From: an uncultured Paracoccaceae bacterium
Lineage (GTDB): Bacteria > Pseudomonadota > Alphaproteobacteria > Rhodobacterales > Rhodobacteraceae
DNA length: 64,000 nucleotides
NCBI GenBank assembly: GCA_947492585.1
Contig: CANLND010000002.1
Span: 124,001 to 188,000, forward strand
Direction: 5' to 3'
The notes beneath the pieces are model-generated. The model was given only the letters and a program-made list of their open reading frames with translations, was not told the DNA's origin and did no database searches. The translations under genes were made by a program, and so were the position numbers. Positions 17,200 to 26,029 of this stretch are shown piece by piece (position 1 is the first letter of the stretch; each line of letters begins with the position of its first letter).

Positions 17200-19128
17200 A
17201 TGGAAAACCCAAAACTGAATGCCAGCACGGCTCCAAAACTGCTGCGGCTGCTTCTGCCGCTCGCCGCGATGGGACTGTGTTTTTGGCTGATCCAGTCCAT
17301 GATCACGCTCCCCTCTTTGACTGACGTTACCGACGCATTGCTCACCGTTCCACTGTTCAACTGGATCGGCGCGCTGTTTGCCACTGGAGTCAGTTTTTGG
17401 GCGCTGGGCCGCTACGATGGTATTGCGCACCGCCATTTGCAAACCGGTTTAGACAGCCCGCGCGCGCGGGCGGCTGGTATGGCCGCCATTGCGTTTTCTC
17501 AGACTGTTGGCTTTGGCATCGTTACGGGTGCTTTTGCCCGGTGGCGTCTACTGCCGGGATTATCACCTGCGCGCGCCGCCCAGATGACGGCGCTGACTGG
17601 GTTGACATTCATGGCCGCCCTCGCTGGCCTGTGTGGCCTTACCTTGCTTGTGCTTATGCCATTTTCCACATTTGGCTGGCTCGGCCTGCCCCTGTTACTG
17701 GGGTGCGCCATTACCGTAACCGCTAGCTTTGTTTGGCCTGTCTTATCCATTCGATCTGTCACGCTGCGCTGGCCATCGCTTTTTGCATTGTCCGGTCTGT
17801 CGCTATGGGCCTTCATCGATATTACCGCGGCCGGCGTCGCGCTGTGGCTCCTGTGCCCTGCCGAAAGCGGCGTCACGTTGCAAATGGTTCTGCCCGCATA
17901 TTTCATCGCGTTAGGGTTCGCAGTCGTTTCCTCTGCCCCCGGCGGTACTGGGCCACTGGAGCTGGGGTTGATCACCTTAATTCCCACCCAAGATCCGGCG
18001 TTACTGGTGTCAGGCATCGTCGGATTTCGCCTGATTTATTACGCCGTCCCCGCAGCTCTGGCCGGTATTACACTGATGTGGCCCGCGTTGTTGGACATTT
18101 TATCCACGCGTTCCAGCATCCGCGCCGCACATGTCAGCAGGTACGACCCGGCGCACACCTTGCCCATGACACGACCACGCGCAGAAACCGGTGTGATCCG
18201 TCAAAACGGCGGTCATTTGCAAACCCTAGGAGAAAGCCAGCTTGCCCTCCTAGACACCCCCCAAGCCAGCGTCGCGCTATTTGATCCCGTCTCGGCTGCC
18301 ACGCGGGAAACCTTCACACATTTCAAAAACTACGCGCGGGGACGCAACGCAGCCGCGTGTTTTTACAAATGCAGCCCCCAGACTGCCATTCTGGCCCGTC
18401 AATCCGGCTGGAAGCTTCTCCGTATCGCTGCGGAAGCCGTGATAAATCCGCTCACGTTCGACGAATCTGGATCTTCAAAGCGCCAGCTGCGTCGCAAACT
18501 GCGCAACGCTGAAAAAGCAGACATTCAGGTCCGCCATGCTGCGGAGACCCTTCCGCTGGATCAACTGGCTCAGGTTGACGCCCGGTGGTGTGAAACACAT
18601 GGGCATGCCCTGGGCACGACCATGGGCCAATTTGAACGCAATTATATCAAAGGTCAGGAAGTATTCGTGGCCTGGCAAGGTAAGACCATCATAGGTTTTG
18701 CCAGTTTTCATGTCTCAGATAGCGAATGGTGTCTGGACCTGATCCGAATGGGCGCCGACGCCCCCGATGGGACTGGCCATGCGCTGATGCGTGCGGCCAT
18801 TGTCGCGGCAGCCGACAAAAACATTCCGCGCCTGTCGCTTGCAGCCGTTCCTGACCACAAATTCGCCGACCGGGTCGAGCGGGGACTGCGCCGGTTCAAA
18901 ACCTGTTTCACTCCGGTCTGGGAACCGCAGTACATCGCGGCCCCGACATGGCCGCAGATGGCCTTGTGTCTGGCGGACCTCCTCCGACTGGTGCACCGAC
19001 CGGCCCCGTTGAAATCCGCCCTGCCTTGGACGCCTTCGGATCAGCACATCGACATGACGAACGTCGCCACCAATAAGCTTCATAATGAAGATGAACAAAA
19101 TGAAATTGTCATTGCCAAACGTGCATGA
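17200..19128 (+). CDS. mprF: MprF/LpiA-like aminoacyl-phosphatidylglycerol synthase
   Basis: A 642-residue protein: an N-terminal membrane part (residues 1 to about 300, roughly eight hydrophobic segments) followed by a cytoplasmic DUF2156 (GNAT-fold) domain from about residue 325. Recognisable parts include V-G-F-G-I-V-T-G-A, S-S-A-P-G-G-T-G-P-L-E-L-G in the membrane half, and R-R-K-L-R-N-A-E-K-A and G-F-A-S-F in the transferase half. MprF transfers lysine or alanine from tRNA to phosphatidylglycerol and flips the product, lowering surface charge and giving resistance to cationic peptides and acid. It is shorter than the roughly 850-residue canonical form, mainly by missing N-terminal helices. 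The ATG has GAGG upstream. Bmt follows 69 bases later. Confidence 0.85.
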   Translation: MENPKLNASTAPKLLRLLLPLAAMGLCFWLIQSMITLPSLTDVTDALLTVPLFNWIGALFATGVSFWALGRYDGIAHRHLQTGLDSPRARAAGMAAIAFSQTVGFGIVTGAFARWRLLPGLSPARAAQMTALTGLTFMAALAGLCGLTLLVLMPFSTFGWLGLPLLLGCAITVTASFVWPVLSIRSVTLRWPSLFALSGLSLWAFIDITAAGVALWLLCPAESGVTLQMVLPAYFIALGFAVVSSAPGGTGPLELGLITLIPTQDPALLVSGIVGFRLIYYAVPAALAGITLMWPALLDILSTRSSIRAAHVSRYDPAHTLPMTRPRAETGVIRQNGGHLQTLGESQLALLDTPQASVALFDPVSAATRETFTHFKNYARGRNAAACFYKCSPQTAILARQSGWKLLRIAAEAVINPLTFDESGSSKRQLRRKLRNAEKADIQVRHAAETLPLDQLAQVDARWCETHGHALGTTMGQFERNYIKGQEVFVAWQGKTIIGFASFHVSDSEWCLDLIRMGADAPDGTGHALMRAAIVAAADKNIPRLSLAAVPDHKFADRVERGLRRFKTCFTPVWEPQYIAAPTWPQMALCLADLLRLVHRPAPLKSALPWTPSDQHIDMTNVATNKLHNEDEQNEIVIAKRA

Positions 19129-19197
19129 CACACGGGGCAATGATCTTGCGCCCTGACGCCTGGGCCGCCTCTGGACATCGCAAACAGGAATATCAAG

Positions 19198-20223
19198 ATG
19201 ACCGATAAATTTGCCGCCGCTCTGCTGGCAAAAGACGTATTGCTGGCCGATGGAGCAACTGGCACAAATCTGTTCAATATGGGTCTGCAATCCGGCGATG
19301 CGCCGGAGCTTTGGAACACTGACGAACCCCAAAACATCACCAAACTCTATCAGGGTTCTGTTGACGCAGGCAGCGATCTGTTCCTGACCAATACATTTGG
19401 CGGCAACGCCTCCCGCCTGAAACTGCACGACGCGCAGGGGCGCGTGGCGGAACTGAACCGTGTTGGCGCTGAACTCGGCCGCGACGTTGCAGACAAGTGT
19501 GATCGCGACGTTCTGGTCGCTGGATCTGTTGGCCCGACCGGGGACATCATGGAACCGGTGGGTGAATTGTCTCATGCACTTGCGGTAGAAATGTTCCACG
19601 AACAGGCGGATGCATTGAAGGCGGGCGGGGTTGATGTACTGTGGCTGGAAACCATTTCTGCGCCCGAAGAATTCCGCGCTGCCGCCGAGGCCTTCAAACT
19701 GGCGGACCTGCCGTGGGTCGGCACCATGAGCTTTGACACCGCAGGACGCACCATGATGGGGGTGACCTCGGCGGAAATGGCGCGGTTGGTCGAAGAGTTC
19801 GACATGCCTCCGCTGGCCTACGGAGCCAACTGTGGCACCGGTGCCTCGGACATCTTGCGCACGGTGCTTGGCTTTGCTGCCCAAGGGTTCGAGCGCCCGA
19901 TCATCTCAAAGGGCAATGCAGGCATTCCAAAATACGTTGATGGCCACATCCATTATGACGGCACGCCTGAACTGATGGCTGAATACGCGGTGCTGGCCCG
20001 TGATGCCGGCGCTAAGATCATTGGCGGCTGCTGTGGCACTATGCCAAACCATCTGGAAAAGATGCGCGAAGCATTGGATACACGCCCACGTGGCGACCGC
20101 CCCGCGCTGGAGAAAATCGTTGAGGTGCTGGGACCGTTTTCCTCAGCCAACGATGGGACCGAAGCCGGATCAGAGGCGGCCGCATCAGATCGCCGCAGCC
20201 GCCGCGGTCGCCGCCGCAGCTAA
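19198..20223 (+). CDS. bmt: Homocysteine S-methyltransferase (betaine/B12-type)
   Basis: A 341-residue member of the homocysteine S-methyltransferase family, annotated in related genomes as betaine-homocysteine methyltransferase. The zinc ligands are C212 in Y-G-A-N-C-G and C278/C279 in G-G-C-C-G-T. N-terminal D-G-A-T-G-T-N-L-F-N-M-G and F-L-T-N-T-F-G-G-N are family motifs. The C-terminus ends in an Arg/Ser-rich tail (D-R-R-S-R-R-G-R-R). Because a separate corrinoid protein is encoded 1.6 kb away, it may work as the homocysteine half of a split B12-dependent methionine synthase rather than with betaine directly. A terminator follows. Confidence 0.92.
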   Translation: MTDKFAAALLAKDVLLADGATGTNLFNMGLQSGDAPELWNTDEPQNITKLYQGSVDAGSDLFLTNTFGGNASRLKLHDAQGRVAELNRVGAELGRDVADKCDRDVLVAGSVGPTGDIMEPVGELSHALAVEMFHEQADALKAGGVDVLWLETISAPEEFRAAAEAFKLADLPWVGTMSFDTAGRTMMGVTSAEMARLVEEFDMPPLAYGANCGTGASDILRTVLGFAAQGFERPIISKGNAGIPKYVDGHIHYDGTPELMAEYAVLARDAGAKIIGGCCGTMPNHLEKMREALDTRPRGDRPALEKIVEVLGPFSSANDGTEAGSEAAASDRRSRRGRRRS

Positions 20224-20259
20224 CGGCCCTGACGGCTTCTCTAGGTTAGCAACACGTTC

Positions 20260-20290
20260 AAGGCCCGCTCCCATTGGTGCGGGCCTTTTT
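20260..20290 (+). terminator. Terminator after bmt
   Basis: AAGGCCCGC (20260-20268) pairs with GCGGGCCTT (20279-20287), loop of 10 bases, followed by a run of T (20286-20290). It is 37 bases beyond the bmt stop. Confidence 0.9.
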
Positions 20291-20488
20291 CGCACATGTC
20301 TCTTTGCGCCGGATGGCTTGAGTGTTCAAAATCACAAGGGCCATGTTGAAACCCATATTACGCGACGCACGCACAATAGATTTCATACGCGTATTTCACA
20401 CGATCTGGGGCGCCTCATTTTGCGCGAAACCCTTGATACCTTTGGCACGGGGCGTGGATCAGACCGCACCGACCGAGACCCTCCAGCT

Positions 20489-21565
20489 TTAGAACAACGT
20501 CAGCTGATCCCCAGTTTGTGCGGGGCGCGCAAAAAGATCACAGCGCAGCGCTGGCGATGTTTCCTGTAACCCCAGCCGTTTACAGGCCATGTTGAACCGC
20601 TGAACAATCAGTTCTGCATACCGCCCCTCACCGCGCATCCGACGTCCCCATTGGGGATCATAATTCCGCCCGCCGTGCATTTCCCGTAAGCGCGCCATCA
20701 CCTTATCGGCACGGTCCGGATAATGATGCGCCAGCCACTCTTGCCACAGATCCGACACCTCACGCGGCAAACGCAGCATGATCCAACTTGCGGCATCAGC
20801 TCCGGCCTCTGCGCCCGCGGCCAGCAACGCCTCCAGCTCGTGATCGGTCAGCCCCGGAACAACGGGCGAACACATGATCCGTACTGGCACCCCTGCCCCG
20901 GTCAATCGCGCAATAGTGGCCAATCGCCGCGCAGGCGTCGGCACGCGTGGCTCCATGCGACGCGACAAATCACTGTCCAGCGTAGTGATCGAAACACCAA
21001 CGCGCACCAGTCCCTTTGCAGCCATCGGTGCCAAAATATCAAGGTCCCGTTCAATCAAGGCACCTTTAGTCACAATCGCAACGGGATGGTTAAATTCACG
21101 CAGCACCTCAAGACAGCCGCGCATGATACCGCGGTCCCGTTCGATGGGTTGATAGCCATCCGTGTTGGTGCCAATCGCCAGAGGCGCAACACGGTAGCGG
21201 CGCGCGGACAGCTCTTGTGCCAAAAGATCCGGCGCATTTGGGCGCGCGATCAGACGTGTTTCAAAATCCAACCCCGGCGACAGCCCCAGATAGGCATGGC
21301 TCGGACGGGCAAAGCAATAAATGCACCCATGTTCACAACCCCGATATGGATTAATGGATCGATCAAACGGCAAATCAGGAGATTTATTATAGGTGATCAG
21401 ACTGCGCGCCCATTCATCGCGCACAGACGTGTTGGCGGGCTTTACCTCTGGCATTCCCCAGCCGTCGCACTCAACCTCGCGGGCCAGATCAAATCGCCCT
21501 GCGGCGTTGCTGAGCGCAGCGCGTGCGGGCTGGGTTCCAGGAGATTGGGAGAGATCACGTAGCAT
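20489..21565 (-). CDS. PA0069-family radical SAM protein
   Basis: A 358-residue radical S-adenosylmethionine protein. The 4Fe-4S motif is C-E-H-G-C-I-Y-C (C-x3-C-x2-C) after N-P-Y-R-G, which with the flanking Y-C-F-A-R-P-S-H matches the PA0069 family related to the SplB-like radical SAM group. The substrate of the family is not known. It lies inside the bmt-corrinoid-DUF1638 block but on the opposite strand; its 5' end is divergent from the corrinoid gene. The C-terminus (G-D-Q-L-T-L-F) is intact. A role in maturation or repair in this block is only suggested by neighbourhood. Confidence 0.93.
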   Translation of the reverse strand: MLRDLSQSPGTQPARAALSNAAGRFDLAREVECDGWGMPEVKPANTSVRDEWARSLITYNKSPDLPFDRSINPYRGCEHGCIYCFARPSHAYLGLSPGLDFETRLIARPNAPDLLAQELSARRYRVAPLAIGTNTDGYQPIERDRGIMRGCLEVLREFNHPVAIVTKGALIERDLDILAPMAAKGLVRVGVSITTLDSDLSRRMEPRVPTPARRLATIARLTGAGVPVRIMCSPVVPGLTDHELEALLAAGAEAGADAASWIMLRLPREVSDLWQEWLAHHYPDRADKVMARLREMHGGRNYDPQWGRRMRGEGRYAELIVQRFNMACKRLGLQETSPALRCDLFARPAQTGDQLTLF

Positions 21566-21790
21566 TGTCTATCTATGCCGCACGATTGAGAACAAATAAA
21601 GAACAAATGCAGGGAATCGAAGAAGACCATGCATATTCTTCATTTTTCAAATGTGCCATTTCCGCCTATACGTCGGTTCAGAACGCGGCAGTGTCGCTAT
21701 TCTTGCAGTCGAGCGGCGACCTTTTGGCGACAACGACTCATACACAAAAGGCCACACCGGGGAGTCCCCCGCCCAGCAAGGAACACACCC

Positions 21791-22492
21791 ATGTCCGATC
21801 AAGAAGACGACATCATCCTGTCTGAACTGGACGACGAGGAACTCGTCCAGCAGATGTTTGATGACCTGTACGACGGTCTAAAAGAAGAGATCGAAGAGTC
21901 GGTCAACATTCTACTTGAGCGCGACTGGGCACCTTATGACATCCTGACCAAGGCGCTTGTGGGCGGCATGACAATCGTTGGAGCGGACTTCCGCGATGGC
22001 ATCTTGTTCGTACCTGAGGTTCTGCTCGCGGCCGGCGCGATGAAGGGCGGCATGTCCATCCTCAAGCCGCTTCTTGCAGAAACCGGCGCTCCACGTATGG
22101 GGTCCATGGTTATCGGCACCGTCAAAGGCGACATCCATGACATCGGCAAGAACCTTGTTGGCATGATGATGGAAGGTGCTGGCTTTGAAGTGGTCGACCT
22201 TGGGATCAACAACCCGGTCGAGAACTACCTGGAAGCTCTGGAAGAGCACAAGCCAGATATCCTTGGCATGTCCGCACTGTTGACCACCACGATGCCCTAT
22301 ATGAAGGTGGTGATTGACACGATGGTGGAACAGGGCACCCGCGATGACTATATTGTACTGGTCGGTGGTGCGCCGTTGAACGAAGAGTTCGGCAAAGCCA
22401 TCGGTGCCGACGCCTATTGCCGTGATGCGGCGGTTGCAGTCGAAACCGCCAAAGAGTACGTCGCGCGCAAGCACAACCAAATGAGCGCCTGA
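21791..22492 (+). CDS. Corrinoid (B12-binding) methyltransferase protein
   Basis: A 233-residue protein with the two-part corrinoid-protein architecture: a helical cap domain (about 20-100) and a Rossmann-type B12 domain with the base-off/His-on motif G-D-I-H-D-I-G (His116) and the loop L-V-G-G-A-P-L-N. It resembles the cobalamin module of MetH and the MtbC/MttC methylamine corrinoid proteins. I start at the ATG at 21791 (M-S-D-Q-E-D-D), which has AAGGAA upstream; the open frame continues far upstream without similarity. Next to bmt and DUF1638 it probably carries the methyl group to homocysteine, i.e. the MetH B12 module as a separate chain; this is inference. Confidence 0.93.
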   Translation: MSDQEDDIILSELDDEELVQQMFDDLYDGLKEEIEESVNILLERDWAPYDILTKALVGGMTIVGADFRDGILFVPEVLLAAGAMKGGMSILKPLLAETGAPRMGSMVIGTVKGDIHDIGKNLVGMMMEGAGFEVVDLGINNPVENYLEALEEHKPDILGMSALLTTTMPYMKVVIDTMVEQGTRDDYIVLVGGAPLNEEFGKAIGADAYCRDAAVAVETAKEYVARKHNQMSA

Positions 22493-22493
22493 T

Positions 22494-23204
22494 TTGAAAC
22501 GCACAGGACGTGCTGCCCGCTTGAAACAGCGGGCGGCGCCCTCTTCTTCTCCGCCCCCGGAGAATAGACTACGACACTCGGCCCCGTCTTTGGAGACTCC
22601 TCCGGAGATCAAACCCGGCCGTATCCTTTTGATTGCTTGCGGCGCACTTGCGCGCGAAATTATGGCAATCAACGCGCAGAACCAACTGTCACACCTAGAT
22701 CTCACATGCCTGCCCGCAAAACTGCATCTTTACCCCGATCAGATTGTATCGGCGGTGGAAGACGCTGTTTTGAAACATCGCCCCAGCTATGCGCAGATCT
22801 TTGTGGTCTACGCCGATTGCGGCACCGGTGGACAACTGGCCACCAAATGCGCCGAACTTGGCGTTGAGATGGTTCCCGGCCCACATTGCTATTCATTTTT
22901 TGAAGGCACTGAAACATTTCAGGCCCACACCGATGCCGGAGAGATAACGGCGTTTTACCTGACCGACTTTCTTGTCAAACAGTTTGATGCGTTTGTCTGG
23001 AGGCCCATGGGATTGGATCGTCATCCAGACCTGCGAGACATGGTATTTGGAAATTACACCACGCTCGTCTATCAGTCCCAGATCGCCGATCCAGATCTAT
23101 TAGAAAAGGCCAAAGACTGTGCGGCCCGGCTTGGACTTAAGTTTGAGCATCGCCACACTGGCTATGGCGACCTTGAGACAACACTCCAGTCGTTAAGGCC
23201 GTAA
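22494..23204 (+). CDS. DUF1638 protein
   Basis: A 236-residue protein of the DUF1638 family, often found beside corrinoid methyltransferase genes. Conserved-looking parts: I-L-L-I-A-C-G-A-L-A-R-E-I at about 43-55, V-Y-A-D-C-G-T-G-G, and G-P-H-C-Y-S-F-F-E-G, giving several well-placed cysteines. No ATG is available at the 5' end; the frame opens with TTG one base after the corrinoid stop, and other in-frame TTG codons occur, so the start is uncertain. The first 40 residues are basic and Pro/Ser-rich and probably not part of the fold. The tight spacing indicates one transcript with the corrinoid gene. Function unknown. Confidence 0.85.
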   Translation: MKRTGRAARLKQRAAPSSSPPPENRLRHSAPSLETPPEIKPGRILLIACGALAREIMAINAQNQLSHLDLTCLPAKLHLYPDQIVSAVEDAVLKHRPSYAQIFVVYADCGTGGQLATKCAELGVEMVPGPHCYSFFEGTETFQAHTDAGEITAFYLTDFLVKQFDAFVWRPMGLDRHPDLRDMVFGNYTTLVYQSQIADPDLLEKAKDCAARLGLKFEHRHTGYGDLETTLQSLRP

Positions 23205-23262
23205 CCCAACGCGCATCGACCCTGGGTCTTAGCCGCCATCACGTCCCGCCCAGCGCGCTAAA

Positions 23263-23673
23263 CTAAGCGTTGGCAGCCGCCACCGACCGGATACGCTCAA
23301 TCATCGCCCGTAGTCCGTTGGAACGCTGTGCAGACAGGTGATCATTCAAGCCAAGCCGCCCAAGTTCAGCGCGCGCATCGACGGCCAACACCTCTGCAAG
23401 GGTCAAACCATCGTAGAGCTGGCGCAACACGGCAATCAGACCGCGCACGATCATCGCATCGCTGTCACCTTTGAACGTGAACACGCCCCCTTCGATAACC
23501 GGATGCAACCAGACCTGACTGGCGCAGCCGTCTACTTTGGTCGCGGGCACTTTCAAGGCCTCGTCGACAGGCTCCATCGCCTTGCCCATATCGATCACAT
23601 GGCGATAGCGATCCTCCCAGTCCTCAAGGAATTCAAAATCTTCCACGATCTCTTCAAAGGCTGCACTGGCCAT
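23263..23673 (-). CDS. sufE: SufE-family cysteine desulfurization protein
   Basis: A 136-residue SufE. The sulfur-accepting cysteine lies in K-V-D-G-C-A-S-Q-V-W (about residue 50), the family signature. SufE takes persulfide from SufS and hands it to the SufBCD scaffold for Fe-S cluster assembly. Length and the C-terminal helix (R-S-N-G-L-R-A-M) are normal. No other suf gene is in view, so it is a stand-alone copy. Convergent with DUF1638 and divergent from the lipoprotein gene. Confidence 0.95.
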   Translation of the reverse strand: MASAAFEEIVEDFEFLEDWEDRYRHVIDMGKAMEPVDEALKVPATKVDGCASQVWLHPVIEGGVFTFKGDSDAMIVRGLIAVLRQLYDGLTLAEVLAVDARAELGRLGLNDHLSAQRSNGLRAMIERIRSVAAANA

Positions 23674-23821
23674 AGGGACACGTCCTGTCTGTCTATCCTT
23701 TTCGCAGGTTCACGACCTATGCTGCACCGCGCGATTTTTCAACCGCTTTTCAAGCGCCGCACAATCGGGTAACCACACATCAAGGCCACACTTGGCCAGG
23801 CATTCAGGATCGGGCGGATAC

Positions 23822-24334
23822 ATGAACACATCCATCACAGCTCTTTTGACCGGGACACTTCTTATTGCGGGGTGTGGAACCTTGCAGGACTCACGGTTAA
23901 ATCCGGGAAATTGGTTTGGAAACTCCACCGAAACCAAAGTTGAGGCACCCGTCGAGGTAAGCAACCCCCTGATCCCCGAAACCACGGACGAAGGCGTCTT
24001 TTCAAAGAAACCCGAAGAAGACAACAGCAGTCTAATCACCACGGTCAGCACCCTGCGCATTGAGCGTACCTCAATAGGCGCCATTATTTCCGTCGAAGGT
24101 CTGCCCACCCGTTTGGGGGCACATTCCGTTGAATTGCGCCCGGTCGAAGACCCAGCTGAAGGGGTTTTGGAGCTGGAATTTCGCGTCGAATATCCGACCC
24201 AGGCAACGCCTGCGGGCAATGTACAGGCAAGAACGGTGCGTGCCGCATATAGTGTCAGCAACCAAGACCTAGATAACGTGCGTTTGATCCGGGTGATTGC
24301 AGCTGAGAATGTCCGCGAAACGCGTCGTCGCTAA
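23822..24334 (+). CDS. Hypothetical lipoprotein
   Basis: A 170-residue predicted lipoprotein. From the ATG at 23822 the protein begins M-N-T-S-I-T-A-L-L-T-G-T-L-L-I-A-G-C, a short signal peptide ending in the lipobox L-I-A-G-C with the acylated cysteine at residue 18. After about 60 polar, probably disordered residues there is a small beta-rich domain (L-E-L-E-F-R-V-E-Y and A-R-T-V-R-A-A-Y-S-V). A longer frame starting at a TTG is not credible because it would disrupt the signal peptide. No family recognised. Terminator-like hairpin follows at 24422. Confidence 0.8.
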   Translation: MNTSITALLTGTLLIAGCGTLQDSRLNPGNWFGNSTETKVEAPVEVSNPLIPETTDEGVFSKKPEEDNSSLITTVSTLRIERTSIGAIISVEGLPTRLGAHSVELRPVEDPAEGVLELEFRVEYPTQATPAGNVQARTVRAAYSVSNQDLDNVRLIRVIAAENVRETRRR

Positions 24335-24421
24335 CCCGCGAAACAGCCCCAACAAGGGCGCCAGCTCCCTCGCTTCACAACGTCGTCGCTGGACCAAATC
24401 CAGCTGACGGCTCTTACACTC

Positions 24422-24453
24422 GCCCGCGGTTTCAGCGGGCTATTCAATTTTTT
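24422..24453 (+). terminator. Terminator after the lipoprotein gene
   Basis: GCCCGC (24422-24427) and GCGGGC (24435-24440) form a 6-bp stem with a 7-base loop, followed at short distance by TTTTTT (24448-24453). It reaches the rnd stop region from the convergent side. Confidence 0.6.
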
Positions 24454-25609
24454 AGAGCTCGACAACGTCCACGATCTGCCCGCGAGCGGCCAACGCAATC
24501 TTGCCGTCGCACAGACGTAGAGCATCGTCACCAAACACTTCACGACGCCAACCAGACAAAGCGGGCACGTCGCGCAATCCCGCAGCAATCGCATCCAGAT
24601 CCGCGCTGGGGGCAATCAACTTGGCTGCAACACCTGCGTTCTCGGTCTTGGCCTTCAACAGAACGCGCAACAGATCAGCAAGAGCCGGATTTACTTGCAA
24701 CTTTTCCTTGCTACGGTCTGGTTGCGGCGCCTTGTCAGCCGGGCAATCGACACCCTTGGCGACCGCCGCCAAAATACCTTCGGCAATGGCCCCCTTGCGC
24801 GCTTCACGGAGCAACAGACGCGATCCGCCCAGATCACTGCCGGATTTCGGCTTGGTCGAGGCAAGCTCGACCAAGGCGTCATCCTTGAATACCCGGTTGC
24901 GGGGCACGTTGTTGGTTTGCGCATAGGTTTCGCGGAACGCGGCCAGTTCCCGCACCACAGCCAAGAATTTTGCCGAATTGGTCCGCGTTTTGACCCGCTT
25001 CCATGCGTCCTCTGGTTGGATATCATATGTCGCGGGATCCGTCAGGACCTGCAACTCTTCGCCCAACCAATGTGCGCGACCGTTCTTGCGCAGCTCTGCA
25101 TCCAAAAACTCGTAAATTCGGCGCAGATGCGTCACGTCCGCAATCGCATAGGTCTGTTGCGCCTTGCTCAGCGGGCGACGCGACCAGTCGGTAAAACGTG
25201 AACTTTTATCAAGGCTTTGCTTGGCGATTTTTCGCACCAGCGTCTCATACCCGACCTGTTCACCAAAACCACAAACCATGGCGGCAACCTGCGTGTCGAA
25301 CAATGGTGTCGGGAAAACCTGTGCGTCGACCCAGAAAATTTCCAGATCCTGCCGCGCCGCATGGAACACTTTCACCACGCTTTCGTCACGGAACAGATCA
25401 TACAGAGGTTCCAGAGACAGGCCCTCGGCCAGCGGGTCCACCAACACTGCGTCGTCCTCGCCATTGCCATCATAGGCCAGCTGGATCAGACAAAGTTTGG
25501 AATAATAAGTCCGCTCGCGCAGAAACTCCGTGTCGATTGTCACAAAAGGATGTTTAGCCGCGTCTTGGCAAAAGGACTGGAGCTCTTGGGTCGTCGTCAG
25601 CGTTTTCAT
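24452..25609 (-). CDS. rnd: Ribonuclease D
   Basis: A 385-residue 3'-to-5' exoribonuclease acting in tRNA 3' end maturation. The DEDD exonuclease signature is present: T-I-D-T-E-F (D and E of Exo I), V-F-H-A-A-R-Q-D-L-E (Exo II), and Y-A-I-A-D-V-T-H-L (Exo III, tyrosine type). One HRDC domain follows (about 210-290). The start M-K-T-L-T-T-T-Q-E-L at 25609 fits the family; an upstream 44-residue basic extension in the same frame is not part of RNase D. Convergent with the lipoprotein gene. Confidence 0.96.
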   Translation of the reverse strand: MKTLTTTQELQSFCQDAAKHPFVTIDTEFLRERTYYSKLCLIQLAYDGNGEDDAVLVDPLAEGLSLEPLYDLFRDESVVKVFHAARQDLEIFWVDAQVFPTPLFDTQVAAMVCGFGEQVGYETLVRKIAKQSLDKSSRFTDWSRRPLSKAQQTYAIADVTHLRRIYEFLDAELRKNGRAHWLGEELQVLTDPATYDIQPEDAWKRVKTRTNSAKFLAVVRELAAFRETYAQTNNVPRNRVFKDDALVELASTKPKSGSDLGGSRLLLREARKGAIAEGILAAVAKGVDCPADKAPQPDRSKEKLQVNPALADLLRVLLKAKTENAGVAAKLIAPSADLDAIAAGLRDVPALSGWRREVFGDDALRLCDGKIALAARGQIVDVVEL

Positions 25610-25843
25610 AAATCGCGGCTTTTCTTGTTTCTTTTTGCGTGTGTTTGCCCGTGATACGCGCTTGTTCAGACCAATGCAAACAAGTGCAGCCGCATCACCG
25701 AAAATCTGCGATCTGTGCCTTGCCACAGCAACACCGCGCAAAACTCACTTCACGAAACGTGATACATAACCCATCAAACATTCGTTTCACGAATGATATT
25801 TCACCCCCTAGATAGAAGGCATAGCCAAAACAGGAGACACACC

Positions 25844-26029
25844 ATGTCCGTACAAGACCAGTTTCCCACCGCCCCCGCCATTGCCGTGCCATTCACTATA
25901 CTGATTCAGATCCTTGCCGCCGTAGTGCTGGTGATGGCATTGGCCGTTCCAGCGCTGAACGCGCCAACCCCGCCAGATGGCGCGTTGGATTGGCACGGAA
26001 ATTCAGCTTCGGTCGCCACCAACAACTAG
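25844..26029 (+). CDS. Small single-span membrane protein
   Basis: A 61-residue protein with one hydrophobic segment (about residues 15-38: V-P-F-T-I-L-I-Q-I-L-A-A-V-V-L-V-M-A-L-A-V) between polar ends. The ATG at 25844 has CAGGAGA at correct spacing, so translation is likely. The stop is TAG at 26027-26029 and the convergent purN gene uses the other strand of the same CTAG palindrome as its stop. No family recognised; such small membrane proteins often modulate larger complexes, but nothing here shows a partner. Confidence 0.65.
   Translation: MSVQDQFPTAPAIAVPFTILIQILAAVVLVMALAVPALNAPTPPDGALDWHGNSASVATNN

Noticed and set aside
19129-19197. Possible riboswitch before bmt
   Set aside because: Only 69 bases separate mprF and bmt, too short for a cobalamin or SAM riboswitch, and no consensus boxes seen.
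21566-21790. Cobalamin riboswitch before the corrinoid gene
   Set aside because: I could not find the B12-box pattern or supporting stems by eye.
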